Source: Paenibacillus anaericanus
GTDB lineage: Bacteria > Bacillota > Bacilli > Paenibacillales > Paenibacillaceae
DNA: 64,000 bases
Direction: 5' to 3'
NCBI RefSeq assembly: GCF_003994475.1
Contig: NZ_RZNY01000020.1
Span: 28,822 to 92,821, forward strand
The position numbers and the translations under genes are program-made. Each line of letters begins with the position of its first letter. Position 1 is the first letter of the stretch. Of the stretch, positions 25,663 to 35,309 are shown one piece after another. Under the pieces are notes generated by a model. It was given only the letters and a program-made list of their open reading frames with translations. It searched no databases and was not told where the DNA came from.

Positions 25663-27429
25663 ATGTTATTAGAAGCGATATATCATCGGCCTAAAGGATG
25701 TTGGTCATACGGTTACGATGATCAAACTATACATTTGCGAATACGGACTAAAAGAAATGATGTAGCTGAGGTCCAAGTGTTATTTGGAGATAAATGTGCT
25801 CCATGGGCTGACATGCAGATAGCCCAGATGGGAGTCATAGCAAGTGATGAGCGGTTTGATTATTGGCAAGCAACTGTTCACCCTCCTTATGGGAGATTGC
25901 AATATGGGTTTCAATTACTTAGCGGTGAAGAGCAACTATGGTTCACGGAGAAAGGAATACACGATAATCCACCAACTGAACATTTAGGACTGTTCGAATT
26001 TCCGTTTCTTCATGCTATTGATATTCATAAGCCACCTGCTTGGGTCAATGAAGGGATTTTCTATCAAATATTTCCTGATCGTTTTGCGAATGGAGATACC
26101 TCGAATGATCCGGTTACAGTGGAACAATGGGGAAGTAAGCCAACGTACACTTCATTTAACGGCGGTGATCTACAGGGAGTTATCAACTCTCTGGATTACT
26201 TGAGCGAGCTCGGAATTACTGTGATTTATTTTAATCCTATATTTGAAGCCCCAGCGAATCATAAATATGATACAGGTGACTATTTGAAGATTGATCCTCA
26301 TTTTGGAGATAAAGAAACGTTGAAGACGCTAGTTAAAGCATGTCATGAACGGGGAATCCGCGTTATTTTGGATGGGGTATTCAACCACAGTGGGGTTACG
26401 TTCAACCGTTATCTAGATGTTGTTGAGAAAGGAACAGAATCCCTCTATTACGATTGGTTCCATATTAACGAATGGCCTCTTGAGGTTAAGGAGGGGATTC
26501 CGACTTATAAGACGTTTGCTTTTGAAGCGACTATGCCTAAATTAAATACGGCGAATTCCGAAGTGAAACAATATTTCCTGAATGTAGGAAGATATTGGAT
26601 CGAAGAATGTGACATTGATGGATGGCGGTTAGATGTAGCTAATGAGGTGGACCATCAATTTTGGCGGGAGTTCCGTCAGGTCGTTAAGAATGCTAAACCA
26701 GATGCCTATATATTGGGAGAAGTTTGGCATGACGGGATGGCATGGCTTGAAGGTGATCAATTTGATGGGGTCATGAATTACCCTGTGGCCAATGCTATTC
26801 TTGATTTTATGGTCTTTCATAACATGGATGCATTTACGTTCGCTGCTGGGATTGGCGGTTATCTGGCGAGATATCCACAGCAAGTTAATGAGGCCGCCTT
26901 CAACCATTTGGACAGCCATGACACGGTACGGTTACTGACATTATGTAAAGATAATAAGGAGATGATGAAGCTAGCCGTAGCTTTTCAATTTACTTTTATA
27001 GGAGCTCCAAGCATTTATTATGGAGATGAAATTGGATTGTCTGGACATTTCGATCCAGATAATCGTAGATGCATGGAGTGGGAACTGGCCAAACAAGATA
27101 AGGATTTATTGTTATTTTACAAGTCATTAATTGCACTTCGTAAGGCTCACCCGGCTCTCCGCAAGGGAACATTCCGGGCATTAACAGCAGAGAAAGACTC
27201 TTCGCTGCTTGTATATGAACGCGCTGAAGGCGATGACCGCCTGATTATCATTATGAATGCTGGAAAAGAAGACGTTGCAGTATCTCTATCATTGCCAATA
27301 GGGGAATGGAGAGATGTTTTCTCTGATGAAATAGTTAATGAAGCCCCCTCTATTTTTCAGGAGCAGTTATCTTCTTATGATTTTCGTATTCTGAGTAGCT
27401 GTAAGTTGGAATCAAGAACAAACCACTAA
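25663..27429 (+). CDS. GH13 neopullulanase/cyclomaltodextrinase
   Basis: A 588-residue GH13_20-type enzyme, cytoplasmic because it has no signal peptide. An N-terminal CBM34-like beta domain (about 1-120) precedes the catalytic barrel. Conserved regions: DGVFNH (237-242), DGWRLD with nucleophile D324, LGEVWHD with acid/base E353, NHLDSHD with D420. It should cut cyclodextrins, pullulan and maltodextrins brought in by MdxEFG. ATG 25663 is preferred over an adjoining TTG at 25660; AAGGAG precedes both. It is 29 bases after mdxG and in the same operon. Exact product specificity cannot be set by reading. Confidence 0.9.
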   Translation: MLLEAIYHRPKGCWSYGYDDQTIHLRIRTKRNDVAEVQVLFGDKCAPWADMQIAQMGVIASDERFDYWQATVHPPYGRLQYGFQLLSGEEQLWFTEKGIHDNPPTEHLGLFEFPFLHAIDIHKPPAWVNEGIFYQIFPDRFANGDTSNDPVTVEQWGSKPTYTSFNGGDLQGVINSLDYLSELGITVIYFNPIFEAPANHKYDTGDYLKIDPHFGDKETLKTLVKACHERGIRVILDGVFNHSGVTFNRYLDVVEKGTESLYYDWFHINEWPLEVKEGIPTYKTFAFEATMPKLNTANSEVKQYFLNVGRYWIEECDIDGWRLDVANEVDHQFWREFRQVVKNAKPDAYILGEVWHDGMAWLEGDQFDGVMNYPVANAILDFMVFHNMDAFTFAAGIGGYLARYPQQVNEAAFNHLDSHDTVRLLTLCKDNKEMMKLAVAFQFTFIGAPSIYYGDEIGLSGHFDPDNRRCMEWELAKQDKDLLLFYKSLIALRKAHPALRKGTFRALTAEKDSSLLVYERAEGDDRLIIIMNAGKEDVAVSLSLPIGEWRDVFSDEIVNEAPSIFQEQLSSYDFRILSSCKLESRTNH

Positions 27430-27448
27430 AAGATAGGAGATGGAGGAC

Positions 27449-29905
27449 ATGCAAACGAGTGAAACTATTCACCCGGATCAAATAGACAGTTCTGCGGCCT
27501 CTATAACGTATAAAGACATAGGTTCGGTCGTTCGTTACGAGTTACGTACAACACATATTATCGTATATGGAGAAATGGTAAATTATACGATTCTGTTTCC
27601 TGGACCCTCAGTAGTTAGAATTGTCGGATCGATACAGGGGCATTCCGCTGATATAGCACCTACACCTGCACTTCTACCTTATGAACTACAATTGGGCTGG
27701 AGTATAGTAGAGACTGAGTTTTGGTTGGAAATTAGTAGAGGCGATATTGTTGTCACAATAACTAAAGCGACAATGTCATTTCGTGTAAGTTTCGGTGGGG
27801 AAGAGGTATGTGATAGCCACGAGTTATATTATGCGGGAAAGAAATTGCGTTGCCGTGGAGCTATATCGCGAGAAGCATTACTTTATGGTCTGGGAGAAAC
27901 AACGGGTTTTATGGATAAGCGTGGGGAAAAATATACGATGTGGAACTCGGATGTCTTTGACCCACATGTTCCAGATATGGAGTCATTATATCAGTCCATC
28001 CCGTTACTGATCCATCATCATCCCGGAGGAACTTATGGGATATTTGCAGATAATCCTGGTCGGACGGTATTTGATATGCGTACAGATACAGAGTCGTATT
28101 TGATAGAAACAGAGAACGGAGAGATCGATCTCTATTTCATTGGTGGTCCTGGGCTTAAAGATGTCGTATCAGCTTATTCTACATTAACGGGAAAGATGAA
28201 GCTTCCTCCTCTGTGGTCACTGGGATATCAACAATCGCGATTCAGTTATATGAGCCAGGATGTAGTGTTGGAATTAGCAAGAACATTTCGAAAGAGGGCA
28301 ATACCTTGTGATGTAATCTACCTTGATATTCATTACATGGATGAGTATAAAGTATTTACTTTTGATAAAGAACGGTTTCCTGATCCTCCTAAAATGATGA
28401 AGGAACTGAGGGAAATGGGTTTTCGAGTTGTGCCTGTTGTCGATCCTGGGGTTAAGATTGAAGAAGGATATAATGTGTACGAGGAAGGCAGCTTGAAGAA
28501 GTATTTTTGTGAAAAACCGGATGGTACCCAGTTTGTTGGTCATGTTTGGCCGGGTGCAAGTGTCTTTCCTGATTTTACAGATGAGAAGGTTAGCAGGTGG
28601 TGGGGAGATTTACACCAATTTTATGTTGATCTTGGCATTAGCGGGATTTGGAATGATATGAATGAACCAAGCGTGTTCAATTCATCGTCGAAAACGATGG
28701 ATATAGATATCATGCATCAGAATGGAGGCAACCCGAAGAGTCATGGAGAGCTCCATAATTTGTATGGATTGCTGATGTGTAAAGCAACGTGTGAGGGGCT
28801 TGGTCAGCTTTTACAGGGTGAAAGGCCATTTATTCTAACGAGAGCCGGATATGCAGGGATACAACGTTATGCTGCTGTGTGGACAGGAGATAATCGTAGT
28901 TATTGGGAGCATATGTCACTGTTTATGTCGATGGGAATCAATTTGGGATTATCGGGGGTTCCGTTCTGCGGAGCCGACATCGGTGGGTTTGTGCATCATA
29001 CATCTGGTGAATTATTAACAAGATGGATGCAATTAGGTGTATTTACGCCATTTTGTCGAAATCACAGTTCTATTGATACAAAAGGCCAGGAGCCATGGGG
29101 CTTTGGTGACAAGGTAGAAGCAATCTGTCGAAAATATATCGAATTAAGATACAGCTTACTCCCTTATATCTATTCACTATTCTATGAGGCCTCTCAAACA
29201 GGCCTACCTGTCATGGCTCCATTAGTACTTGAATATCCCACCGATAGAAATACGTTTCATTTATCTGACCAATTTTTATTTGGTAAAGATATGTTGATTG
29301 CCCCAATCTACCGTCCAGGAACAGAGCATCGGGTTGTCTATTTACCCGAGGGAACCTGGTATGATTATTGGAGCGGGGAGCGTCACCATGGAGGTCAGCA
29401 TATCGTTGCACAGGCTCCAATAGATACCCTCCCCATCTTTATACGATCTGGTGCTATTATTCCACAGACGAGAATCAAACAGCATACGGAAACTGCGGAA
29501 TGGTTACAACTAGATTTCAATGTGTATTGTTCTGGTTATTTGGAAGGCGAAGAATTGTCTACAAGGGAATTTATGCTGTATGAGGATGACGGACTTACTG
29601 ACAAATATGAAACAGGTGAGTGTAACCTGTTGAAAGTTCAATGCCAGAGGCAGATGGGTAAGCTTTCGATCAGGTTAAAGTATGCTAAGAGTGGCTATGG
29701 GTTGGGGAGAAAGTCACTTATCTTCAATGTTCACCAGCTTGGCTTTGTTCCTGATAATATCGTTGGTATTGAACGTGTCGACAATATGGAAGATCTAAAG
29801 GTTCATGCGTCTGGTTGGTATTATAGCAATCATAATCAAAAGCTAGTTATCAAAAGCGAATTCACTGATTATCAAGGAGTATACCTTGAAATTATATCAT
29901 GTTGA
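27449..29905 (+). CDS. GH31 alpha-glucosidase
   Basis: An 818-residue cytoplasmic GH31 enzyme that releases glucose from maltodextrins. The nucleophile motif WNDMNEPS has D403; the acid/base region 'WTGDNRSYWEHM' has D481; 'GADIGGF' and 'WMQLGVFTPFCRNHS' follow. An N-terminal beta-sandwich and C-terminal beta domains flank the barrel. ATG 27449 has TAGGAG at 9 bases; the in-frame ATG 27440 would sit on the ribosome site. It is the last gene of the operon. Together with the GH13 enzyme it replaces the maltose phosphorylase route found in the Bacillus mdx cluster. Confidence 0.92.
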   Translation: MQTSETIHPDQIDSSAASITYKDIGSVVRYELRTTHIIVYGEMVNYTILFPGPSVVRIVGSIQGHSADIAPTPALLPYELQLGWSIVETEFWLEISRGDIVVTITKATMSFRVSFGGEEVCDSHELYYAGKKLRCRGAISREALLYGLGETTGFMDKRGEKYTMWNSDVFDPHVPDMESLYQSIPLLIHHHPGGTYGIFADNPGRTVFDMRTDTESYLIETENGEIDLYFIGGPGLKDVVSAYSTLTGKMKLPPLWSLGYQQSRFSYMSQDVVLELARTFRKRAIPCDVIYLDIHYMDEYKVFTFDKERFPDPPKMMKELREMGFRVVPVVDPGVKIEEGYNVYEEGSLKKYFCEKPDGTQFVGHVWPGASVFPDFTDEKVSRWWGDLHQFYVDLGISGIWNDMNEPSVFNSSSKTMDIDIMHQNGGNPKSHGELHNLYGLLMCKATCEGLGQLLQGERPFILTRAGYAGIQRYAAVWTGDNRSYWEHMSLFMSMGINLGLSGVPFCGADIGGFVHHTSGELLTRWMQLGVFTPFCRNHSSIDTKGQEPWGFGDKVEAICRKYIELRYSLLPYIYSLFYEASQTGLPVMAPLVLEYPTDRNTFHLSDQFLFGKDMLIAPIYRPGTEHRVVYLPEGTWYDYWSGERHHGGQHIVAQAPIDTLPIFIRSGAIIPQTRIKQHTETAEWLQLDFNVYCSGYLEGEELSTREFMLYEDDGLTDKYETGECNLLKVQCQRQMGKLSIRLKYAKSGYGLGRKSLIFNVHQLGFVPDNIVGIERVDNMEDLKVHASGWYYSNHNQKLVIKSEFTDYQGVYLEIISC

Positions 29906-29930
29906 TTCCTTGGCCTATTTTGCCCTATCA

Positions 29931-29952
29931 TATAGAATAATAAGATTCTATA
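29931..29952. repeat. Perfect inverted repeat between the glycosidase operon and tcdA
   Basis: TATAGAAT and ATTCTATA around AATAAG, inside a longer imperfect CTATC/GATAG repeat. There is no T-run, so it could be an operator or weak terminator. Confidence 0.5.
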
Positions 29953-29984
29953 GATAGTGGTCACATTTTGGGAGGTAAATAGAC

Positions 29985-30734
29985 ATGCTTCATCAATTTT
30001 CACGAACAGAGCTTGCTATAGGGGCAGAAGGCCTGGATATCATGAAGAACAGTACAGTTGCGGTTCTTGGTATTGGTGGCGTAGGAGCCATGGCGGTAGA
30101 GGGTTTAGCCAGAACAGGCATAGGCCGGATTATCCTGATCGATAAGGATGTTGTCGATATCACGAATATTAATCGGCAGATTCATGCGTTGACAACAACG
30201 ATTGGACAGAAGAAGGCGGATCTCATGTGCGAGCGAGTGAAACTGATCAACCCGGAATGTGAGACAATTGCTCTAAATATGTTCTATACGGAAGAAACCT
30301 ATGAGGAACTGTTCAAATACGATATTGATTATGTGCTGGATGCTTCGGATACGATTATATATAAAATCCATCTGATCAAGGAATGCCGTAAACGTGGAAT
30401 TCCTATTCTCTCTAGCATGGGTGCTGCTAACAAGATGGATCCGACTAAGTTTCAAGTAGCTGATATCTCCAAGACTCATATGGACCCTATGGCGCGCGTT
30501 ATTCGTACGAAGCTACGCGAGGATGGCATCAAGAAAGGGGTTAAAGTGGTTTTCTCTACGGAGCAGCCACTGAAGCCGCGTGCTGATGTGACGGAGAAGA
30601 TCGTACCGGCGAATGCCCCGGCGATCCGCAAGGCTAAGCAACCACCAGCTAGTAATTCCTTCGTACCACCTGTTGTTGGCTTAATTATGGTTAGCGTTGC
30701 TGTACGTGAATTGTTAGAGAATAAACAAAACTAA
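29985..30734 (+). CDS. tcdA: tRNA threonylcarbamoyladenosine dehydratase
   Basis: A 249-residue E1-like enzyme that cyclises t6A37 to ct6A in ANN-reading tRNAs using ATP. The nucleotide loop GIGGVG (29-34), 'DKDVVDITNINRQIHA' (52-67) and 'YVLDASDTIIYKIHLIKECR' are the ThiF/CsdL signature. ATG 29985 has GGGAGGT. In Bacillus (yrvM) it follows aspS directly; here the maltodextrin island is inserted between them. Confidence 0.94.
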   Translation: MLHQFSRTELAIGAEGLDIMKNSTVAVLGIGGVGAMAVEGLARTGIGRIILIDKDVVDITNINRQIHALTTTIGQKKADLMCERVKLINPECETIALNMFYTEETYEELFKYDIDYVLDASDTIIYKIHLIKECRKRGIPILSSMGAANKMDPTKFQVADISKTHMDPMARVIRTKLREDGIKKGVKVVFSTEQPLKPRADVTEKIVPANAPAIRKAKQPPASNSFVPPVVGLIMVSVAVRELLENKQN

Positions 30735-30745
30735 ATTAATGGTAC

Positions 30746-30796
30746 AAAAAAGCGTTGGTTATAAGGGATTTAGATGCCCTTGAGCCAGCGCTTTTT
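30746..30796 (+). terminator. Terminator of tcdA
   Basis: AAAAAGCG ... CGCTTTTT outer stem with inner TGG/CCA and AGGG/CCCT pairs and a T-run. Confidence 0.85.
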
Positions 30797-30904
30797 GTTT
30801 GCCGATTATCATGCTGCGAGGGGATTTTATATATCAGCTAGGAACTGTAATTGGGAATAATATGCGTCGTAATAATTTACGTGAAAATAATTTTATCGAA
30901 GGGA

Positions 30905-30957
30905 TTGAATATCATAAAAACGATGATAAAATAATTTTAACGTTAAAATTATTTTAT
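30905..30957 (+). promoter_or_regulatory. MFS gene promoter with 32-bp perfect palindrome
   Basis: TTGAAT (30905-30910), 16 bases, TAAAAT (30927-30932). The palindrome 30926-30957 has the half-site ATAAAATAATTTTAAC and covers the -10 and the start of transcription; a degenerate relative lies at about 30868-30895. This is the layout of a tightly repressed promoter. Confidence 0.7.
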
Positions 30958-30981
30958 AGAAATGAAGGATGGTGGGTTTAC

Positions 30982-32265
30982 ATGGAAACGGAATTGGTTC
31001 AAGCCAAAGGGAAAGCTGGTTTCAGGAGTCTGCTTCGCAATCGGTCGTATGTAATATTTCTCTTATGTGACGCAATTTCTCGCTTTGGAGATTCAGTAGA
31101 TGCTATTGCATATAGCTGGATGGTATATGAACTGACAGGATCCAAGCTTTTGATGGGAACTTTATTCGCCGTGAACTTTATACCCGCAGTAATATTTGGT
31201 CTTCCGGCGGGAGTTCTAGCAGATCGGTGGAACAAGAAAAAGGTTCTGTTCACAGTCTATATGTTACGAGGTTTGGTCGTCGCGTTGACTGCCCTTTTAT
31301 ATGCGATGGGCCTCCTTGAAACCTGGCATTTATTCCTGTTTACTTTCTTGAATTCAACACTTGAGTGTTTTTCACGTCCGGTTGAAATGAGTATCGTCCC
31401 TTCTTTGCTGGAAAAGGAATCATTGTTAAGTGGCAACTCGTTTCTCTCTTCCGTTACTAGGACCGCTGAACTGGCTGGTTACGCTGTAGTTGGGGTGATC
31501 ATCTCAACGGTAGGGTTGTCAGGAGCTATTCTACTGGATTCGTTAACGTTTATTATTTCGGCTATTTTAATCAATTTAATTGTACTTAACCATGTAACGA
31601 AGACTGAGTCAGAGCCAGCACCAGCGCCAATTGGAGGAGGAAAGCTGCGTGAATATGGACAGGAAATTAGTGCCTCTTTTAAATTTGTGCGTAATCATAG
31701 GCTCATTCTGACGACGGTTATTTTGGCGGCTTTTGTTAATTTTTGTTTGACTCCGTTAAATGTATTGCAAACCGTATATGTAAAGGACACATTATCTACT
31801 GGAGCCACAGGAATGAGCGTACTGAGTGTTTCACTTGTGCTGGGTATGATTCTAGGTGGAATTTGGCTTGGTAACAAAGGAAGCGGATTTAAGAAAAGCA
31901 CATTACTCATCTGTGGTTTATTAATTTCAGGGGTATGTTACTCTCTTCTAAGTTTGCCACCCCATCTGCCTGAAGTGATCAGGCTTGGTTCAGCAGGTGT
32001 ATTGTTTTTTGGTATGGGTCTTGGGGTTACATGTGCATCCACTCCTCTTAACACATATATCATGGAGGTTACACCAATGGAGATGCTGGGCAAGGTCGGC
32101 GCTTTGGTAGGCTTACTTTGTACGATTACGATGCCTGTGGGGAGTGCATTATCTGGTGTAGGAGCAGAATGGATTAGTGTTCCGGTATTTTTCGGTATCA
32201 TGGGTGGTTTGCTCGTGATCGCCGCAGTCAGTATGCTGTGGGATAAAGGATTTCGTGAGGTATAG
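30982..32265 (+). CDS. Major facilitator superfamily transporter
   Basis: A protein of about 427 residues with twelve predicted membrane helices. 'GLPAGVLADRWNKKKVLF' (about residues 65-82) is the MFS loop 2-3 motif, and 'DAISRFGDSVDAIAYSWMVYELTG' at the start is typical of the MFS_3 group that includes macrolide and bacitracin-type efflux proteins. Substrate is unknown; drug or antibiotic export is plausible. ATG 30982 has a weak GGATGGTGG site; the frame extends upstream to 30799 but that part overlaps the palindrome. The next gene encodes a winged-helix protein that may regulate it. Confidence 0.85.
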   Translation: METELVQAKGKAGFRSLLRNRSYVIFLLCDAISRFGDSVDAIAYSWMVYELTGSKLLMGTLFAVNFIPAVIFGLPAGVLADRWNKKKVLFTVYMLRGLVVALTALLYAMGLLETWHLFLFTFLNSTLECFSRPVEMSIVPSLLEKESLLSGNSFLSSVTRTAELAGYAVVGVIISTVGLSGAILLDSLTFIISAILINLIVLNHVTKTESEPAPAPIGGGKLREYGQEISASFKFVRNHRLILTTVILAAFVNFCLTPLNVLQTVYVKDTLSTGATGMSVLSVSLVLGMILGGIWLGNKGSGFKKSTLLICGLLISGVCYSLLSLPPHLPEVIRLGSAGVLFFGMGLGVTCASTPLNTYIMEVTPMEMLGKVGALVGLLCTITMPVGSALSGVGAEWISVPVFFGIMGGLLVIAAVSMLWDKGFREV

Positions 32266-32277
32266 AGCTAATGTGCT

Positions 32278-32306
32278 TTGTATAATATCCCAAGACAACT
32301 TATAAT
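32278..32306 (+). promoter_or_regulatory. Promoter of the winged-helix regulator gene
   Basis: TTGTAT (32278-32283), 17 bases, TATAAT (32301-32306), showing that the regulator can be expressed apart from the MFS gene. Confidence 0.6.
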
Positions 32307-32357
32307 AGACGAAAAGACAGGTTTCTTTAGGGGAAGCTCTGATTGGGGTGTTCTATT

Positions 32358-32942
32358 ATGGAGCAAATGATTTTGACCAGTCTGGAGGATATTAGAGTCT
32401 ACTCTGATCCTTATCGGCTGCAAATTATGAATACATTTTTCAATATGGATCGGCCTGCAACCGTAAAGGAAATAGCTGATGAATTGGGAGAGGTTCCAGC
32501 AAAAGTTCATTATCATGTAAAAAAACTAGAAAAGGTAGGACTACTGAAACTTGTTTCCACCAAAAATATAAAGGGTATTATCGCAAAATATTATCTCCCT
32601 TTTGATGGTGATATACAAATTAAGCACGCTGATGCCTCCTTACCTGTTCAAAAGATGATTATTTCGGAATCACAAAAGCTTATTAATAATATATTTGAGC
32701 AAAAGAAAGCAAGATTCTTAGGATTTGTGGGGTCCTCGGAAAAACCTTTTGGTCAGCTGGCGGATCTTGCCCTGTATATGACGAAGGAAGAATCAGAGGA
32801 ATTAATACAAAAGATCCGCGAAATGTGTGCCCCATTTGAGGATAAACGAGAAAATTTAGCTAAACACGATTTTTTTCTTTCTTTGGTAAAAGATCCAGGT
32901 CCGGTGAAAGAGGCGGATGAGAAAGACAACGAACCATCTTGA
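32358..32942 (+). CDS. Winged-helix (ArsR/HTH_20-type) transcriptional regulator
   Basis: A 194-residue protein. Residues 10-75 are a winged helix ('YSDPYRLQIMNTFFNMDRPATVKEIADELGEVPAKVHYHVKKLEKVGLLKLV'), followed by about 110 residues of helical effector or dimer domain with acidic/basic alternation. The family often sits beside MFS exporters. There are no cysteine or histidine clusters, so metal sensing is unlikely. ATG 32358 has only a weak GGGGTG site. The likely target is the palindrome at 30926-30957, by position alone. Confidence 0.8.
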   Translation: MEQMILTSLEDIRVYSDPYRLQIMNTFFNMDRPATVKEIADELGEVPAKVHYHVKKLEKVGLLKLVSTKNIKGIIAKYYLPFDGDIQIKHADASLPVQKMIISESQKLINNIFEQKKARFLGFVGSSEKPFGQLADLALYMTKEESEELIQKIREMCAPFEDKRENLAKHDFFLSLVKDPGPVKEADEKDNEPS

Positions 32943-32954
32943 TTCATTCTAAAG

Positions 32955-32993
32955 ACATTTTCTGCTCATTGGAGTAGGAAGTGTTTTTTGTTT
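32955..32993 (+). terminator. Terminator of the regulator gene
   Basis: ACATTTTCTGCTC pairs imperfectly with GAGTAGGAAGTGT and is followed by T-rich sequence. Confidence 0.7.
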
Positions 32994-33149
32994 TAAATGA
33001 ATTTTGCTTAGAACTATTAGAACCAACGGCTTGAAGTCGCCTTTTTCCATTCCTGGTGGTATAATGAAACTCCTTTTGACTTCGGCACAATGATTCTGAA
33101 TTGAAGCGAAGCACAATATGGAATACGATACCTTAGGAGGTAACTGAAA

Positions 33150-35309
33150 GTGGAGGATTTTCAAAGTGCCTATCAAGAAGAAAAGGCGCGGCTGGACCGC
33201 ACCTTGGAAGACATCGAGAGACAATTACTAGCGCTTCGCAGTATTCCCGTATATACGGGACATGATTTTACAGAACAGTTGCTTGAAGAAAGTCGTCAAT
33301 TACAAAGAGATCAGTTGGAACGTTCATTCCGTGAGCCGTATTTCGGTCGACTTGATTTCAGCGAAAAAGGTAAGCCTCGAACACCGTACTATATTGGGAA
33401 AATGGGTGTGGGTGATCCTGAAGGTAAGGAGCCGATCGTCATTGATTGGCGTGCTCCCCTCGCTAGTTTGTTTTATTCCTTTACCGGCGGTGATTCTGCT
33501 TCTTATGAGGCTCCAGAAGGCTTAATTGAAGGACTTGTATACCTGAAAAGGAACGTTGTTATCCGCAAGGGAATATTGGAGCGGGTTGCAGACACCTATA
33601 ACCAAGATAGTGAAGGACCGGCTGTATCCGACGAATTCTTGGTCTACCGGCTTGGTGAGAACAAGGATAATCGATTGCGCGATATTGTATCGACAATCCA
33701 GGCGGAGCAGGATTTAATTATTCGGGCGGCTAAAAATACAGCGTTGATCATTCAAGGCGTAGCTGGTAGTGGAAAAACAACCGTTGCACTGCATCGACTT
33801 GCGTATTTGCTGTATCAATACAAAGAACAAATAACGGCGGAAAGAATGATTATTTTTGCACCCAATCTCATGTTCATCGACTATATTTCTGAGGTTCTTC
33901 CTGAACTGGGTGTAGGAGATATTCAGCAGAGTACATTTAGTGATTGGGGAGCAAAAATTCTAGGATTGGAGTCTCCCCCTTCGGATGGTCCAGGGGCATT
34001 AACTCGCTGGTTTGATGTGAGTGATACAGAGCGACAAGTTGTGGGTGATGATAAGTTATCGGGAAGATTCAAAGGTTCGATGGAGTTTAAAGCCATACTC
34101 GATACATTCCTGGAAAATATCGAATCATGTTGCGTCCCTTCACTGGATTTCGAACCATGGGAAGGAACGAGACTCTCACATGCTGAAATTCTACAGTGGT
34201 TTGAGGGTGAATATAGACACTACCCGGTAGCGAGACGTAAGGAACGGGTGTTGTCACGAATTCATCGCTGGATCGAGATGGAGCTTAAGAAGTCACCATC
34301 CCTTGCGGTGCTGAAGGAGCGAAAGAAAAAGGCCCAACTGCGGGAGAAGGCTTATGCGAAAAAATGGCCTGAGCTGGAGCCTGTAGCTATATATCAAGAA
34401 CTATTTCAGGCTAAGAAGGGTGCTAATACGGGGTTTCCGGACATGTCGGAGAGCATACCAGCTAGCATTTTCAAGGAATCCCAAGCCTATTTGAAGAAAA
34501 AAATGCTCAAAGAAGAGGACTTAGCCGCACTATTATATCTCTTCACCTGTATCAATGAAATAGAAGGCAATATGACCTTTGACCATGTTGTCATTGACGA
34601 GGCACAGGACTTTTCTCCATTCCAGGTCGCTGTATTGGATCGGTTCGTCAAAGGTCATTCGTTCACCATCTTGGGAGATTTATCGCAGGGTATCCATTAT
34701 TACAAAGGGGTACGGAGCTGGGATGAGATGAGCAGGTTGTTCCAACCAGAGGAGACCGGATACTTTGCTCTGACACGCAGCTATCGCTCCACAATGGAGA
34801 TCATCGAGTTCGCTAATGAAATCTTGAAACGGGGCGTTGGTGCGGATTTGTTGGCTGTACCTGTATTCCGTAGTGGTGATCCCGTGCGGCTACAATCGGC
34901 TGCGGGAGATCAACGGGAGGCGTCCATCTCGCAAGCACTTGCAACCGCACTTTCTGGCTCGTACCGTACAGCCGCATTATTGACCCGTACTTTACAGGAA
35001 GCTAAGCAACTGTATGAATATCTTATTGGTGAGGGCGTTGAGGCTCATCTCATAGATGGGGATAAAGGACAATATGCAGGAGGAATTTCGGTACTTCCCG
35101 TCTATTTATCCAAAGGACTTGAGTTCGACGCCGTGATCATGACGGATGTTGATACCAGTCACTATGGGCCAAATGATGCTAAGCTGCTATATGTTGGTTG
35201 TACTCGTGCGCTGCATGAACTTTGGTTACTGCACGGCGATTCTCTTCCAACTTATATTGCAACGGACAATTCAGAGATCGTGATTACAAGTCATCCGACT
35301 CTTCCATAA
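33150..35309 (+). CDS. helD: HelD-type RNA polymerase recycling ATPase
   Basis: A 719-residue superfamily 1 helicase-like protein. The N-terminal coiled coil (1-60) and 'PYYIGKMGVGDPEGKEPIVIDWRAPLAS' segment are HelD-specific; Walker A is GVAGSGKT (204-211), Walker B region VIDEAQDFSPFQ, then GDLSQGIHYY and TRSYRST. HelD removes RNA polymerase from stalled complexes and, in some species, protects it from rifampicin. It is a little shorter than B. subtilis HelD (774). GTG 33150 has AGGAGG. An extended -10 (TGGTATAAT, ending 33065) lies upstream. The last 26 bases overlap the convergent HNH gene. Confidence 0.9.
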   Translation: MEDFQSAYQEEKARLDRTLEDIERQLLALRSIPVYTGHDFTEQLLEESRQLQRDQLERSFREPYFGRLDFSEKGKPRTPYYIGKMGVGDPEGKEPIVIDWRAPLASLFYSFTGGDSASYEAPEGLIEGLVYLKRNVVIRKGILERVADTYNQDSEGPAVSDEFLVYRLGENKDNRLRDIVSTIQAEQDLIIRAAKNTALIIQGVAGSGKTTVALHRLAYLLYQYKEQITAERMIIFAPNLMFIDYISEVLPELGVGDIQQSTFSDWGAKILGLESPPSDGPGALTRWFDVSDTERQVVGDDKLSGRFKGSMEFKAILDTFLENIESCCVPSLDFEPWEGTRLSHAEILQWFEGEYRHYPVARRKERVLSRIHRWIEMELKKSPSLAVLKERKKKAQLREKAYAKKWPELEPVAIYQELFQAKKGANTGFPDMSESIPASIFKESQAYLKKKMLKEEDLAALLYLFTCINEIEGNMTFDHVVIDEAQDFSPFQVAVLDRFVKGHSFTILGDLSQGIHYYKGVRSWDEMSRLFQPEETGYFALTRSYRSTMEIIEFANEILKRGVGADLLAVPVFRSGDPVRLQSAAGDQREASISQALATALSGSYRTAALLTRTLQEAKQLYEYLIGEGVEAHLIDGDKGQYAGGISVLPVYLSKGLEFDAVIMTDVDTSHYGPNDAKLLYVGCTRALHELWLLHGDSLPTYIATDNSEIVITSHPTLP

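Noticed and set aside
30799..30981. Upstream extension of the MFS protein
   Set aside because: It would cover the -35/-10 and the 32-bp palindrome, and is not membrane-like.
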